Shown: positions 55,164-64,000 of the stretch, in pieces
Numbering within the stretch: the stretch's first letter is position 1
Layout of the letters: each line of letters begins with the position of its first letter
Origin: Sporolactobacillus sp. Y61
GTDB taxonomy: Bacteria; Bacillota; Bacilli; Bacillales; Sporolactobacillaceae
NCBI RefSeq assembly: GCF_040529185.1
Contig: NZ_CP159510.1
Location: forward strand, 2,356,001-2,420,000
Length of the DNA: 64,000 bases
Direction: 5' to 3'
Notes under the pieces: generated by a model
The model's database searches: none
What the model was told of the DNA's origin: nothing
The model's input: only the letters and a program-made list of their open reading frames with translations
Position numbers and translations under genes: made by a program

Positions 55164-57038
55164 TTACTTTTTTGACGGTTTAACGTTCTTTGCCTCTTTT
55201 TTGACAAATTGCAACGGGAGCAGATCAAACGGGCTCTTAAAAAGATACCCGATCATTTGTCTGATTCGATCACCGCCTGTCTCATCATGCACTTTATCCA
55301 GAGAAAACATCTGGACCTTTTCAGCAGGATTGAAAATCAAAACGGTATAGGTAAATCTACTCCTGGCTCTGATGAATCCAAACAGATTTCCGGCAGAAAA
55401 GGGAAAATAATCTCCGGTTTGCAAATTTTCATCTGTCCTGCGTGCCCGTATTGCAGCTCGAAAGAAAGTTTCTATTTCTTTGTTTTCACGTCCCCAGGGG
55501 AAGAAACGTCGATTGTCCGGATCTTTTCCACCCGTGAGTCCGGCTTCATCTCCATAGTAAATGCACGGCACTCCAGGAAGAGTCATAAGCATCCAGACTG
55601 CGATCTTCAATTTCTGTTTATTGCCACCAAGTACACTCAGGATCCGTTCCGTATCATGAGTACCGATATTGTTCATATTAGAGAAAAATGCAGCACGTGG
55701 ATAGTTTGATTTTAAGGTAAAACTTGCTCTGACGGCATGACGGGCAGTGATCCTGCCAAGGAGAAGATCAATAATCAGCGTACGAAAAGGATAATTCATT
55801 ACGCCATGCAGTGCACCACCTTCAAGATAATGCCGCCTTTTGCCATAGGCCAGTTTATTTGATGCATCCTCCCAGACTTCACCGATAAGTACCTTCTCTT
55901 CTCCGGGTCTGTTATATCGATCCAGTGCATGTCGTATCCCGGTTATAAAATCATCGGGCAATTCGTCTGCAACATCAAGCCGCCAGCCGCCTATACCGAT
56001 TCTCGTCCAGCGATCAATGACACTTTCGTCAGACTTATAAATAAATTGACGGAAACTTTCGTTATTATGGTCAATGGATGGAAGATCATCGATATTCCAC
56101 CAGCTTTCATAACGATCAGGATAGTGAAGAAATGTAAACCAGCCATAATAAGGGGAGCTGCGATCACGATAAGCTCCGCCTGTTCCATAATGACCAAATT
56201 TGTTGAAATACACACTGTCCGCACCGACATGGTTGAATACGCCATCCAGTATAATGTGTATCCCCATCCTGCCGGCTTTCGCAACGAGTTTTTCAAATAT
56301 TTTCTCCGAACCGAACATCGGATCAATTTTCCGAAAATCCCCGGTATTGTATTTATGATTACTGCTTGCCTCAAAAACAGGACTTAAATAAAGGATGGTA
56401 ATCCCGAGTGTGCGCAATGTATGAAGCTTTTCTATGATGCCCGACAGATTCCCGCCAAAAAAATCCCAGCGCACAATTTCCCCCTTGCTGTTTCGGATAT
56501 AATAAGGCGAATCTTCTTCTGTTGCATAAATAAAGGAATTTTTCTTCGGATGATCAATTCTGTGATGGCGATTCCCGTTATTAAAGCGGTCGACGAAAAT
56601 ATGATAGATAACCCCGTGGGTATACCATTCCGGTGCAGGATCATAGCGGGAACAGGTCGTCAGCTGATACTGCTGAAGGGCAGATGGATCATCCAGTTCC
56701 CGTCCTTCGCCGCCGAAGTTGTCAGCAGATTTTGCGTAATACACAGTTTTACGGGTTCCCTTTTCATTCCTGTACTCTATTTGGAAATGGTAAAAATAGA
56801 GACCAGCTGGTGCGTCGGTAGAAAATGATATCTGAAATCGGAAGGGGTTTTCAGAATCCAGCTTCATTTCTACATGCTGAAAATCAAGCCCATCCTTCTT
56901 AATCACCAGAAAGACATGCTCTACTTCAGCCAGGGGCACATCAATGGCAAAATGAACAGACTGTCCGATTTGAACTGTTCCAAACGGTTTTCGGTATGTT
57001 TCCGACCAGGAATTAAAATAAATACGACGTGAATCCAA
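55164..57038 (-). CDS. GH13 alpha-glucosidase (neopullulanase/maltogenic amylase type)
   Basis: 624-residue cytosolic alpha-amylase-family enzyme. An N-terminal beta domain (about 1-120) precedes the barrel with region I DGVFNHVG, region II GGWRLDVADE (nucleophile Asp), region III LIGEVWED (acid Glu) and region IV NIGTHDTERIL (transition-state Asp). The type fits cyclomaltodextrinase/neopullulanase, degrading linear dextrins or debranching glycogen. TTG start, 11 bases after GGGGAG. It follows glgP in the glycogen cluster, where Bacillus has an amylopullulanase-like or no such gene, so it probably completes glycogen breakdown. Confidence 0.88.
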   Translation of the reverse strand: MDSRRIYFNSWSETYRKPFGTVQIGQSVHFAIDVPLAEVEHVFLVIKKDGLDFQHVEMKLDSENPFRFQISFSTDAPAGLYFYHFQIEYRNEKGTRKTVYYAKSADNFGGEGRELDDPSALQQYQLTTCSRYDPAPEWYTHGVIYHIFVDRFNNGNRHHRIDHPKKNSFIYATEEDSPYYIRNSKGEIVRWDFFGGNLSGIIEKLHTLRTLGITILYLSPVFEASSNHKYNTGDFRKIDPMFGSEKIFEKLVAKAGRMGIHIILDGVFNHVGADSVYFNKFGHYGTGGAYRDRSSPYYGWFTFLHYPDRYESWWNIDDLPSIDHNNESFRQFIYKSDESVIDRWTRIGIGGWRLDVADELPDDFITGIRHALDRYNRPGEEKVLIGEVWEDASNKLAYGKRRHYLEGGALHGVMNYPFRTLIIDLLLGRITARHAVRASFTLKSNYPRAAFFSNMNNIGTHDTERILSVLGGNKQKLKIAVWMLMTLPGVPCIYYGDEAGLTGGKDPDNRRFFPWGRENKEIETFFRAAIRARRTDENLQTGDYFPFSAGNLFGFIRARSRFTYTVLIFNPAEKVQMFSLDKVHDETGGDRIRQMIGYLFKSPFDLLPLQFVKKEAKNVKPSKK

Positions 57039-57110
57039 CTGTCATCCCACTCCCCGTCATCATCCGGATCCTGCTTTCTTCCCATCATACTGTTTTGAAA
57101 AGTCAAACAG

Positions 57111-59501
57111 CTAAACATCCCAGATGTCGCTGGCATACTGACGAACCGTATAATCTGACGAAAAGACGCCGGCTCCGGCAATATTGATCAGAGCCATTCT
57201 CTGCCATGTAAGCGGGTCACGGTACAGGCGATCAATTTTTTTCTGAGCATGCACATAAGAATCAAAATCCCTTAAAACAAAAAATTCATCTCCATACTTC
57301 ACCAGTGAATCAAATATGTCCTGTCCCTCCTGACGGATTCCAGGAATGGTACCATCTGTCAGTGCGTTCAGAATCCGTCGGATGGCTGGATTTTTTTCAT
57401 AATAATGCGACGAATGATAGGATCCGTCCGCATAGTATTGAAAAACTTCCTGCTCGGTCAGGCCAAAAATAACAATGTTATCCGGACCTACACGATCCCG
57501 TATCTCCACATTTGCTCCATCCAGTGTGGCCAGAGTTACGGCCCCGTTAAGCATCAGTTTCATGTTGCTTGTTCCCGATGCTTCCTTTGAAGCAAGAGAG
57601 ATCTGCTCGCTGACGTCAGACGCGGGGATGATCCGTTCGGCAAGCGACACACCATAGTTTTCTACAAAGACAATTTTTAGTTTTCCGTTGATTGCCGGGT
57701 CATTGTTGATCAGATCAGCTGCAGAATTAATTAGTTTGATAATTTCTTTTGCATAGGTGTAACTCGGTGCCGCTTTTGCTCCAAATATAAAGACCCTTGG
57801 ATAGATATCGGCTTTCGGGTTATCTTTCAGCTGAAAGTACAAATAGAGGATGTGCATTAAATTCAGCAATTGCCTTTTATACGCATGCAACCTCTTAATT
57901 TGTACATCAAAAATGGCATCCGGGCTGATTTTGATCTTCATGGTTTCCAGGATATAATTGGCGAATCTCTTCTTATTGATCCGTTTAATATGCGCCAGCT
58001 CCTGGAGGGTCATCTCATCATTCCGGTAAGCCTTCAGCATTTTCAGCTCTGTGGGTATTTTCTCCCAGTCGCTGCCTATCTTTCTGCTGATCAGTTTACT
58101 GAGTGGTTCGTTTGCCAGCATCAGCCATCGCCGCTGCGTGATCCCATTCGTCTTATTGTTGAATCGTGAAGGATAGATGATAAAGAAATCATGCAGGACT
58201 TTTTCTTTAAGTATTGCTGTATGCATTTTAGCTACACCATTAATGCTATGGCTGCCGATGATCGCCAGATTGGCCATTTTCACATGATGACCCTCAATAA
58301 TCCGCGTACGTTCGACGAGATCCCGGTCATAGAGGGTAAGCATCTTCTGAACATAGCGGCGATCGATTTCCTCTATAATCTGATAAACTCTCGGGATTAA
58401 CGTTTTGATCATATCAACGGGCCACTTCTCAAGGGCTTCTGACATAATCGTGTGATTCGTATAGCTCATAACATGGATTGTGATGTTCCAGGCATGTTCC
58501 CAGTCCATCTTCTCATCATCGAGGAGAATCCGCATGAGTTCCGGAACACATAGTGCGGGGTGTGTATCGTTTATATGAATCCCTGCCTTCTCAGCAAGAT
58601 GATTCATTGTTAACCCCATCTTCTGATAATGCCGGACAATACTCTGAACACCTGCGGAAACAAAGAAGTATTCCTGTTTCAGTCGTAATAAACGCCCTTC
58701 ATAGTTGGAGTCATCGGGATAAAGAACTTCGGAAATACTTTCAATCCGTTCCTGCTGATTCAGGTAGGACCAGTAATCACTGCTCTCATCCTGAGGCGGC
58801 ATCTCAGCTGACCAGAGTCTCAGCGTATTTACTGTGTCATTGTCGTACCCAATCACGGGTATATCATACGGAACCGCAAGGACACGCTGATCGTGTTCAT
58901 AGTGCGGGATCAGATAGCCACTGCGGGTCTCTTCCATCCAGACGTGTCCATAGAAGCTGACCGTCACAGCCATATTCAGTCGACGTGTTTCCCAGACATT
59001 TCCATTCTGCAGCCAATTTTCCGGAAGTTCCACCTGGTAGCCATTGATAAATTTCTGCTTAAAGAGGCCATATTTGAAACGAATCCCATTTCCATGGCCC
59101 GGGATTCCGCATGTTGCAATCGAATCAATAAAACAGGCGGCAAGTCGGCCCAGTCCGCCATTTCCAAGACCGGGATCGGGTTCGGTCTGCGCAATCTTTT
59201 CCAGATTAAGACCGAGTTCTTCCAGGCCGGATCGAACGGTCTGGAGAATGCCTAGATTCAGAAGATTGCTTTTTAACATCCGTCCAAGTAAAAATTCCAT
59301 TGAAAAATAGTAAATTTGCTTTTGTTCCTTATCGAGATATTTTTGATTTGTTTTATTCCAGTTTCTTGAACAATAGGCGCGGACGAGATTGCCGAGTGCA
59401 AAATACTGTTCGGTCACAGATGAATCATTTATATCCATTGAATAGAGATCCGTCAGCGTTCGCTTGAAATCTTCCTTGAATTTTCTTTTTGATAGGTCCA
59501 T
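57111..59501 (-). CDS. glgP: Glycogen phosphorylase
   Basis: PLP-dependent GT35 phosphorylase releasing glucose 1-phosphate from glycogen. About 796 residues. GNGGLGRLAACFIDSIATCG, HINDTHPALCVPELMRIL, QIKRLHAYKRQLLN and the PLP-Lys motif EASGTSNMKLMLNGAVTLAT are present. Likely start ATG at 59501 (MDLSKRKFKED), after AAGGACGGGAA; the frame to 59528 is also open. 227 bases separate it from glgD. Confidence 0.95.
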   Translation of the reverse strand: MDLSKRKFKEDFKRTLTDLYSMDINDSSVTEQYFALGNLVRAYCSRNWNKTNQKYLDKEQKQIYYFSMEFLLGRMLKSNLLNLGILQTVRSGLEELGLNLEKIAQTEPDPGLGNGGLGRLAACFIDSIATCGIPGHGNGIRFKYGLFKQKFINGYQVELPENWLQNGNVWETRRLNMAVTVSFYGHVWMEETRSGYLIPHYEHDQRVLAVPYDIPVIGYDNDTVNTLRLWSAEMPPQDESSDYWSYLNQQERIESISEVLYPDDSNYEGRLLRLKQEYFFVSAGVQSIVRHYQKMGLTMNHLAEKAGIHINDTHPALCVPELMRILLDDEKMDWEHAWNITIHVMSYTNHTIMSEALEKWPVDMIKTLIPRVYQIIEEIDRRYVQKMLTLYDRDLVERTRIIEGHHVKMANLAIIGSHSINGVAKMHTAILKEKVLHDFFIIYPSRFNNKTNGITQRRWLMLANEPLSKLISRKIGSDWEKIPTELKMLKAYRNDEMTLQELAHIKRINKKRFANYILETMKIKISPDAIFDVQIKRLHAYKRQLLNLMHILYLYFQLKDNPKADIYPRVFIFGAKAAPSYTYAKEIIKLINSAADLINNDPAINGKLKIVFVENYGVSLAERIIPASDVSEQISLASKEASGTSNMKLMLNGAVTLATLDGANVEIRDRVGPDNIVIFGLTEQEVFQYYADGSYHSSHYYEKNPAIRRILNALTDGTIPGIRQEGQDIFDSLVKYGDEFFVLRDFDSYVHAQKKIDRLYRDPLTWQRMALINIAGAGVFSSDYTVRQYASDIWDV

Positions 59502-59728
59502 ATTTATTTCCCGTCCTTGGAAGGTCAATGATCCAGCCGGGTCTGGTGCTGGCTGATACGATGCATTTTTTCCTTAAGATAGTTTACAGGTGTATCTTAA
59601 CCCGTTCTGCGGGCATTTATAGTATGCTGTTCTGTCCTTTTTATATGTGAACGAAAGCCGGATGCCATTTTGAATGGTTTCCTGAGGGTACATCCATGCC
59701 ATACCAATTTGTTAAGCCTGGCAGGTAT

Positions 59729-60946
59729 TTAGGAAAAAAAAGAAGAATTATGGCTTTGAGCAGTAGACAGGTGACTCTGCATGTGTTCCTTTTCTTCCAT
59801 GATGCGGCTGATTACAGAATTCTTTTCGATAACAACGGGTTCATCAGTTGTACCGATCAGTTTTGTATTGGGTTCAATTCGGACCTGTTTATCGAGAATC
59901 ACATTTCGAAGTTCTGCACCAGGACCAATATAACTGCCCTGCATAATCACAGAGTTTTCAACTAAGGCGTTTTTTTCTATGGACACGTTACGGAATATGA
60001 CAGAATGATTAATATCTCCTTTCACCATACATCCATTAGCGATTAATGAATCACTGGCTTCACAACTTGCTGCATAGTAAGTCGGTGCCTCATTCTTCAC
60101 TTTCGTATGAATTGGCTGACTTCCCTTCAGCAGTGCTGTCAGATTAGCATCCCGAAGCATATCCATGTTTGCATCATAAAAGCTCTTAATAGAATTGATG
60201 ATTTTCAGATAACCCGTATACTCAAACCCGTTGGTCGGCAATCTGATCATAGCCTGATGCAGTACATCGCTTAAATTACAATATTCATTTTCAGCAACAG
60301 CATTTCGAATCAGTCGCATGAGCAGGGAGCTTTTCAGCAGATAAATCTCCATATTAACCAGCAGCTTTTCTTCGCTGCCACGCAATGTGCAGGATTTCAG
60401 TTTCCTGACCAGACCGTCTTCACCAATCGTCAGACAGGACATATATTGATCAAGGTCAGTGTCCTGGTTTGCGGATTGATAAACGACGGTCATATCTGCT
60501 CCCTGTGCGATATGATTTCTCAGGATCGCCTGAACATCAATATTGCACAGCGTCCCTGTGCCCATAACTACAGCATATTCTGCACCTGATTTTTCAATGA
60601 ATTCAATGTTTCTAAAGTAATTAAAGATGTCACCACCTGCACTTAGCGAAAGCCCGGAACCTTTTCGGGCTGAAATGGATGAAAAAAAGAACAACCCGCC
60701 GTGAATGCTGTCGAGCCCCCATTCTTTCCCGCTGCGTACATGGTCGTATACAGAACGCTGGCTGTCGTTCAGAAAAATTCCAACCGATTCTATTCCGGCC
60801 GTCGTCATATTGGACAGGGGAAAGTCAATCAGCCGGTATCTGCTGCAGAACGGAAGACTGGCGACCGGGCGTGTCCGGGTCAGCGGATACATCGTTTCTC
60901 TTGATTCAGTCAGATTGATAATGCCGCAGATTTTATTCTTCCTCAT
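59729..60946 (-). CDS. glgD: Glucose-1-phosphate adenylyltransferase subunit GlgD
   Basis: Regulatory partner of GlgC, 405 residues. It has the nucleotidyltransferase fold with [20 protein letters not shown] in place of the GGxGxRL loop, [20 protein letters not shown] and a C-terminal left-handed beta-helix ([20 protein letters not shown]). The degenerate loop agrees with a non-catalytic GlgD. ATG at 60946 follows GGGGGCCTTTCTG and overlaps the glgC end by 14 bases. Confidence 0.92.
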   Translation of the reverse strand: MRKNKICGIINLTESRETMYPLTRTRPVASLPFCSRYRLIDFPLSNMTTAGIESVGIFLNDSQRSVYDHVRSGKEWGLDSIHGGLFFFSSISARKGSGLSLSAGGDIFNYFRNIEFIEKSGAEYAVVMGTGTLCNIDVQAILRNHIAQGADMTVVYQSANQDTDLDQYMSCLTIGEDGLVRKLKSCTLRGSEEKLLVNMEIYLLKSSLLMRLIRNAVAENEYCNLSDVLHQAMIRLPTNGFEYTGYLKIINSIKSFYDANMDMLRDANLTALLKGSQPIHTKVKNEAPTYYAASCEASDSLIANGCMVKGDINHSVIFRNVSIEKNALVENSVIMQGSYIGPGAELRNVILDKQVRIEPNTKLIGTTDEPVVIEKNSVISRIMEEKEHMQSHLSTAQSHNSSFFS

Positions 60947-62078
60947 CAGAAAGGCCCCCCACAACTTCGTTATAACCGACAACCTCAATGCCATCATCAC
61001 TGATTAACTGAGCGTTATCAGCAAATACAGCGTGCTCACCGACTATCGCATGGTCAATTGTTACATTTTTTCCAATCACCGAATTGGCCATAATGATTGA
61101 ATCCCTGATGATACTGTTCGCTCCGATTTTCACATTCTGAGATATGATAGAATGCTGCACCTCACCGGCAACATAGCATCCATCAACGATCAGAGATTCC
61201 CGCACTTTGGAATCTCTGGTCAGATAGTGCGGCGGGGCAAGAGGATTCTTCGAATAGATGCGCCATGATTTATCACGGATATTCAGTTCATGTTCCGGAT
61301 TAATGAAAGCCATATTTGCACCCCAGAGACTGTCAACTGTTCCAACATCTTTCCAGTAGCCTTCAAACGAGTAGGCAAAAACATTTTCCCCGTTTGCCAG
61401 GAAAGAAGGAATGACGTTTTTTGCAAAATCATTCATGTTTTGTCCTGTTGCGTGACTTTCCATCAGGTAGCGGCGCAGAACCTCCCAGTTGAAAATATAA
61501 ATCCCCATCGATGCAAGATTACTTTTCGGCTTTTCCGGTTTCTCATCGAAATCAATAATTCTGTCCGTATTATCCGTATTCATAATACCAAAGCGCGTCG
61601 CGTCTTCCGCAGGAACCCTGATCACAGCCACGGTTGCCGTCGCTTTCTTGTTTTTATGAAAGTTCAGCATCAGTTCGTAATCCATCTTATAAATATGATC
61701 ACCTGAAAGGATCAGAAGATAGGTGGGCTGGTGACTGTCGATATATGAAAGATTCTGGTAGATGGCATGTGCTGTCCCCTGAAACCATTTTTCTCCGTCC
61801 AGACTGGAATGAGGCTGCAGGATGGTCACACCACCATCTCTGCGGTCAAGCCCCCAGTGTGAACCATTGCCGATATGATCGTTTAACTCAAGTGGCTGAT
61901 ACTGGGTAACCACACCGACCGTGTGAATTCCTGAATTGGAACAGTTGCTGAGTGAAAAGTCAATAATCCGGTATTTTCCACCGAATGGTATTGCCGGCTT
62001 AGCAATCGTACGGGTTAGTTTCCCCAGCCTTGAACCCTGACCACCTGCCAGAATCATTGCAATCATTTCGTCTTTCAT
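60933..62078 (-). CDS. glgC: Glucose-1-phosphate adenylyltransferase GlgC
   Basis: Makes ADP-glucose for glycogen synthesis. [63 protein letters not shown] and a C-terminal beta-helix ([20 protein letters not shown]) are present. About 381 residues from the ATG at 62078 (MKDEMIAM), the start that fits the family; a strong AAAGGAGGTG lies 37 bases too far upstream, and the open frame extends to 62144, so the true start is uncertain. Confidence 0.92.
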   Translation of the reverse strand: MKDEMIAMILAGGQGSRLGKLTRTIAKPAIPFGGKYRIIDFSLSNCSNSGIHTVGVVTQYQPLELNDHIGNGSHWGLDRRDGGVTILQPHSSLDGEKWFQGTAHAIYQNLSYIDSHQPTYLLILSGDHIYKMDYELMLNFHKNKKATATVAVIRVPAEDATRFGIMNTDNTDRIIDFDEKPEKPKSNLASMGIYIFNWEVLRRYLMESHATGQNMNDFAKNVIPSFLANGENVFAYSFEGYWKDVGTVDSLWGANMAFINPEHELNIRDKSWRIYSKNPLAPPHYLTRDSKVRESLIVDGCYVAGEVQHSIISQNVKIGANSIIRDSIIMANSVIGKNVTIDHAIVGEHAVFADNAQLISDDGIEVVGYNEVVGGLSDEEE

Positions 62079-62410
62079 CGTCAATGGAAAAAGGTAATTT
62101 CCAGCCTTTTTCCTTCCACCTCCTTTGCCTGCTTTGTTGATCATTATTCATCATATGATCTAACTCATCCGGGTATCTTCATCTTTATTGCTGAAATTTA
62201 TGTTGTCTCCCGTGATTGTGAAAACCAAAGCAGGCAACCGCTTACACTGATTTTTTTGCGGGAAGTGCTGAAAGCCCGGAATATGAACCGGATCGGATAA
62301 AATTTTCTACATTTTAATTATATTACAAAAATAGGGATGAAATATATATATTATAATAAATTTCTGAAATATTTTATAAGCGTGCCTAATTCAGAAATGC
62401 CCTGCTTCAG
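62079..62410. other. Intergenic stretch between glgA and glgC
   Basis: About 330 bases, AT-rich in the right part (62300-62380). It probably holds a glgC promoter (minus strand TTGTAA and TAAAAT near 62290-62330, weak) and the AAAGGAGGTG at about 62115-62125. No gene seen. Confidence 0.4.
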
Positions 62411-63844
62411 TCAATGATCAAATAAAGATTCATAAAGATTTTTATAGGATGCTGCTGAAGTTTCCCAGCCAAAATCAAGCCGCATGGCACGGTTTGTCAG
62501 ACTCCTCCAGAGAGCCCTGTCCTTTTGATAAAAATTCACTGCGCGTTTGATGGTGAACAACATATCGTGCGCATTATAATTTGAAAAACTGAATCCGTAA
62601 CCGGAATCATCGTATTCATTGTACGGCTGGACGGTATCTTTCAGTCCGCCTGTTTCCCTGACGAGCGGCAGACTTCCATATCTCAGGGCAAGCAGCTGAC
62701 CAATGCCGCAGGGCTCGAATTTTGACGGCATGAGAAACAAATCGGAAGATGCATAGATCTGACACGCCAGTCCTTCATCAAAAAAGATATTTGCAGAAGC
62801 GTTTCCAGGGTATTGAGAACAGAGATAACGAAATGCGGCTTCGTATCGCGGATCTCCGGTACCAAGCAAAACAAACTGGACATTGAGCGCCATGATTTCG
62901 TGAAAAACGCGCAGGACGAGATCTGCCCCCTTCTGCTCTGTCAGCCGTGTGATCATGCCGATCATTGGAATGTTTGCGTGATCCATTAAATGCAGTTTTT
63001 TTTGAAGCACCTGTTTGTTGGCCTTTTTCCCTTCTGCATCCCTGTAATGTGCGAAAAGGTGAGGATCCGTCACTGGATTATACGATTCCAGATCGATACC
63101 GTTGCAGATCCCGTGCAGGGCATCACTTCTTGACCTCAGAAAGCCGTCCAGTTTCTCTCCATAATAGGGAGTTTGAATTTCCATGGCGTAAGTCCTGCTT
63201 ACGGTTGTCAGACAATCTGCGTAAGCCAGCCCTGCTTTCATATAACTGACACATCCATAAAATTCCAGACCTTTTATTGTAAAGAACTGGTCATTTAACC
63301 CCAACAGATCATAGAGAACAGATCTTGGATAGATACCCTGATATTTGAGGTTGTGAATGGTAAATATCGTACGGATGTTCTCATAATACAAATCAGAACG
63401 AAAGCATTCACTTTTCAGCAGCGCACATATCGGTCCTGTCTGCCAGTCGTGGCAGTGGAGTACATCCGGCCGTTTGTCCAGATGCGGAAGAGCCTCCAGT
63501 ACAGCCCGGGAGAAAAAGGCAAATCTTTCCCCGTCATCGTCATATCCATAACAGCCGTGCCGCTTAAAGTAATATTCATTATCAAGAAAATAGTACCGTA
63601 TGCCATCCTTATTCAGGTATTCAATTCCGCAGTACTGCCGTCTCCAGCCAACAGGCACTTCAATATGCTGTAAAAAGGTCAGCTCTTTTTTGAATCTGAC
63701 TGGCATATCTTCATATTTCGGCAGGATCACATCAACATGCAGATTCTTACGTTGCAGGGCTTTCGGCAGTGCAGCAACGACGTCACCCAATCCTCCGGTT
63801 TTGAAAAAAGGGGCACATTCAGAAGCTGCAAATAAAATATTCAT
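62411..63844 (-). CDS. glgA: Glycogen synthase GlgA
   Basis: GT5 glycogen synthase, 477 residues, elongating alpha-1,4-glucan from ADP-glucose. N-terminal ASECAPFFKTGGLGDVVAAL binds ADP-glucose; LHCHDWQTGPICALL, TIHNLKYQGIYP and MPSKFEPCGIGQLLALRYGS with donor-site Glu follow. ATG at 63844 is seven bases after GGAAGGAA; the frame to 63862 is not needed. It follows glgB by 39 bases. Confidence 0.95.
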   Translation of the reverse strand: MNILFAASECAPFFKTGGLGDVVAALPKALQRKNLHVDVILPKYEDMPVRFKKELTFLQHIEVPVGWRRQYCGIEYLNKDGIRYYFLDNEYYFKRHGCYGYDDDGERFAFFSRAVLEALPHLDKRPDVLHCHDWQTGPICALLKSECFRSDLYYENIRTIFTIHNLKYQGIYPRSVLYDLLGLNDQFFTIKGLEFYGCVSYMKAGLAYADCLTTVSRTYAMEIQTPYYGEKLDGFLRSRSDALHGICNGIDLESYNPVTDPHLFAHYRDAEGKKANKQVLQKKLHLMDHANIPMIGMITRLTEQKGADLVLRVFHEIMALNVQFVLLGTGDPRYEAAFRYLCSQYPGNASANIFFDEGLACQIYASSDLFLMPSKFEPCGIGQLLALRYGSLPLVRETGGLKDTVQPYNEYDDSGYGFSFSNYNAHDMLFTIKRAVNFYQKDRALWRSLTNRAMRLDFGWETSAASYKNLYESLFDH

Positions 63845-63883
63845 CTCGCGTTTCCTTCCCATTCTGTAACAGGCCGAAATATT

Positions 63884-64000
63884 TTATTTTTCCAATTCTT
63901 TCAGCATCCTGTTTCTTTTTTTAGTCTGTTTCATGAAAATCGCCATGCCAAGTGGTGGTACCGTAATGCGCATGCTGTATGGACGATGATGAAACGGTAC
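63884..64000 (-). CDS. glgB: 1,4-alpha-glucan branching enzyme GlgB, C-terminal end
   Basis: Partial gene running off the right edge. The 38 visible codons read VPFHHRPYSMRITVPPLGMA then IFMKQTKKRNRMLKELEK, the C-terminal beta domain end typical of GlgB (PYS..ITVPPLG.AIF). Position directly upstream of glgA supports it. Confidence 0.8.
   Translation of the reverse strand, partial: VPFHHRPYSMRITVPPLGMAIFMKQTKKRNRMLKELEK

Overview
The window looks like chromosome of a mid-GC, endospore-forming member of the Bacillota (Bacillales; a Sporolactobacillus-type genome is my guess, not something the sequence proves). The reasons are spore-coat CotS/CotSA-type genes, a CIRCE element, CodY-like and cre-like boxes, a YwqH/YwqI/LXG type VII toxin locus, Bacillus-type AlaR/AlaT, YczE and YhaQ/YhaP homologues, and strong Shine-Dalgarno sites. 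No rRNA, tRNA or CRISPR array was seen.

Layout. 1-11.3 kb is ordinary single-gene territory: PAP2 phosphatase, alpha/beta hydrolase, aldo-keto reductase, LysM/NlpC wall hydrolase, zinc alcohol dehydrogenase, YczE-like membrane protein, MFS sugar transporter, methyltransferase and SRAP/HMCES protein. 11.3-18 kb is a disaccharide module: an AraC regulator divergent from a lipoprotein, two permeases and a GH65 phosphorylase, with no ATPase gene. 18-28 kb is an accessory island: rearranged IS3-type transposase genes, a decayed polymorphic toxin locus (YwqH, YwqI, LXG N-terminus, EndoU C-terminus, candidate immunity gene, a second nuclease tail), an unlisted 29-aa holin-like type I toxin with a bidirectional terminator, IS end relics, a fused OtsA-OtsB gene and a TetR fragment. 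It is bounded on the left by the intact GH65 gene and on the right by an internally deleted copy of the same gene.

28-34 kb holds htpG under a sigma-A promoter plus CIRCE, dhaKLM behind a cre-like site, and alaRT. 34-41 kb is a spore-coat cluster with two CotSA-type glycosyltransferases, two CotS-type kinase-fold proteins and gpmA. 41-50.8 kb has a stand-alone condensation-fold acyltransferase, a 58-aa zinc-ribbon protein, the livJ-HMGF branched-chain amino acid importer with a CodY-like box, a striking 102-bp tandem repeat, metA and plsX. 51-55 kb has a YhaQP-type ABC exporter, a DUF2871 protein and ilvE. 55-64 kb is a glycogen cluster on the minus strand (glgB end, glgA, glgC, glgD, glgP, GH13 alpha-glucosidase).

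Five genes that are normally intact (dhaL, the first cotSA-like gene, livJ, the yhaQ-like ATPase, ilvE) carry six single-base deletions, nearly all in G or C runs. This pattern suggests consensus sequencing errors more than decay and should be settled before calling these genes dead.
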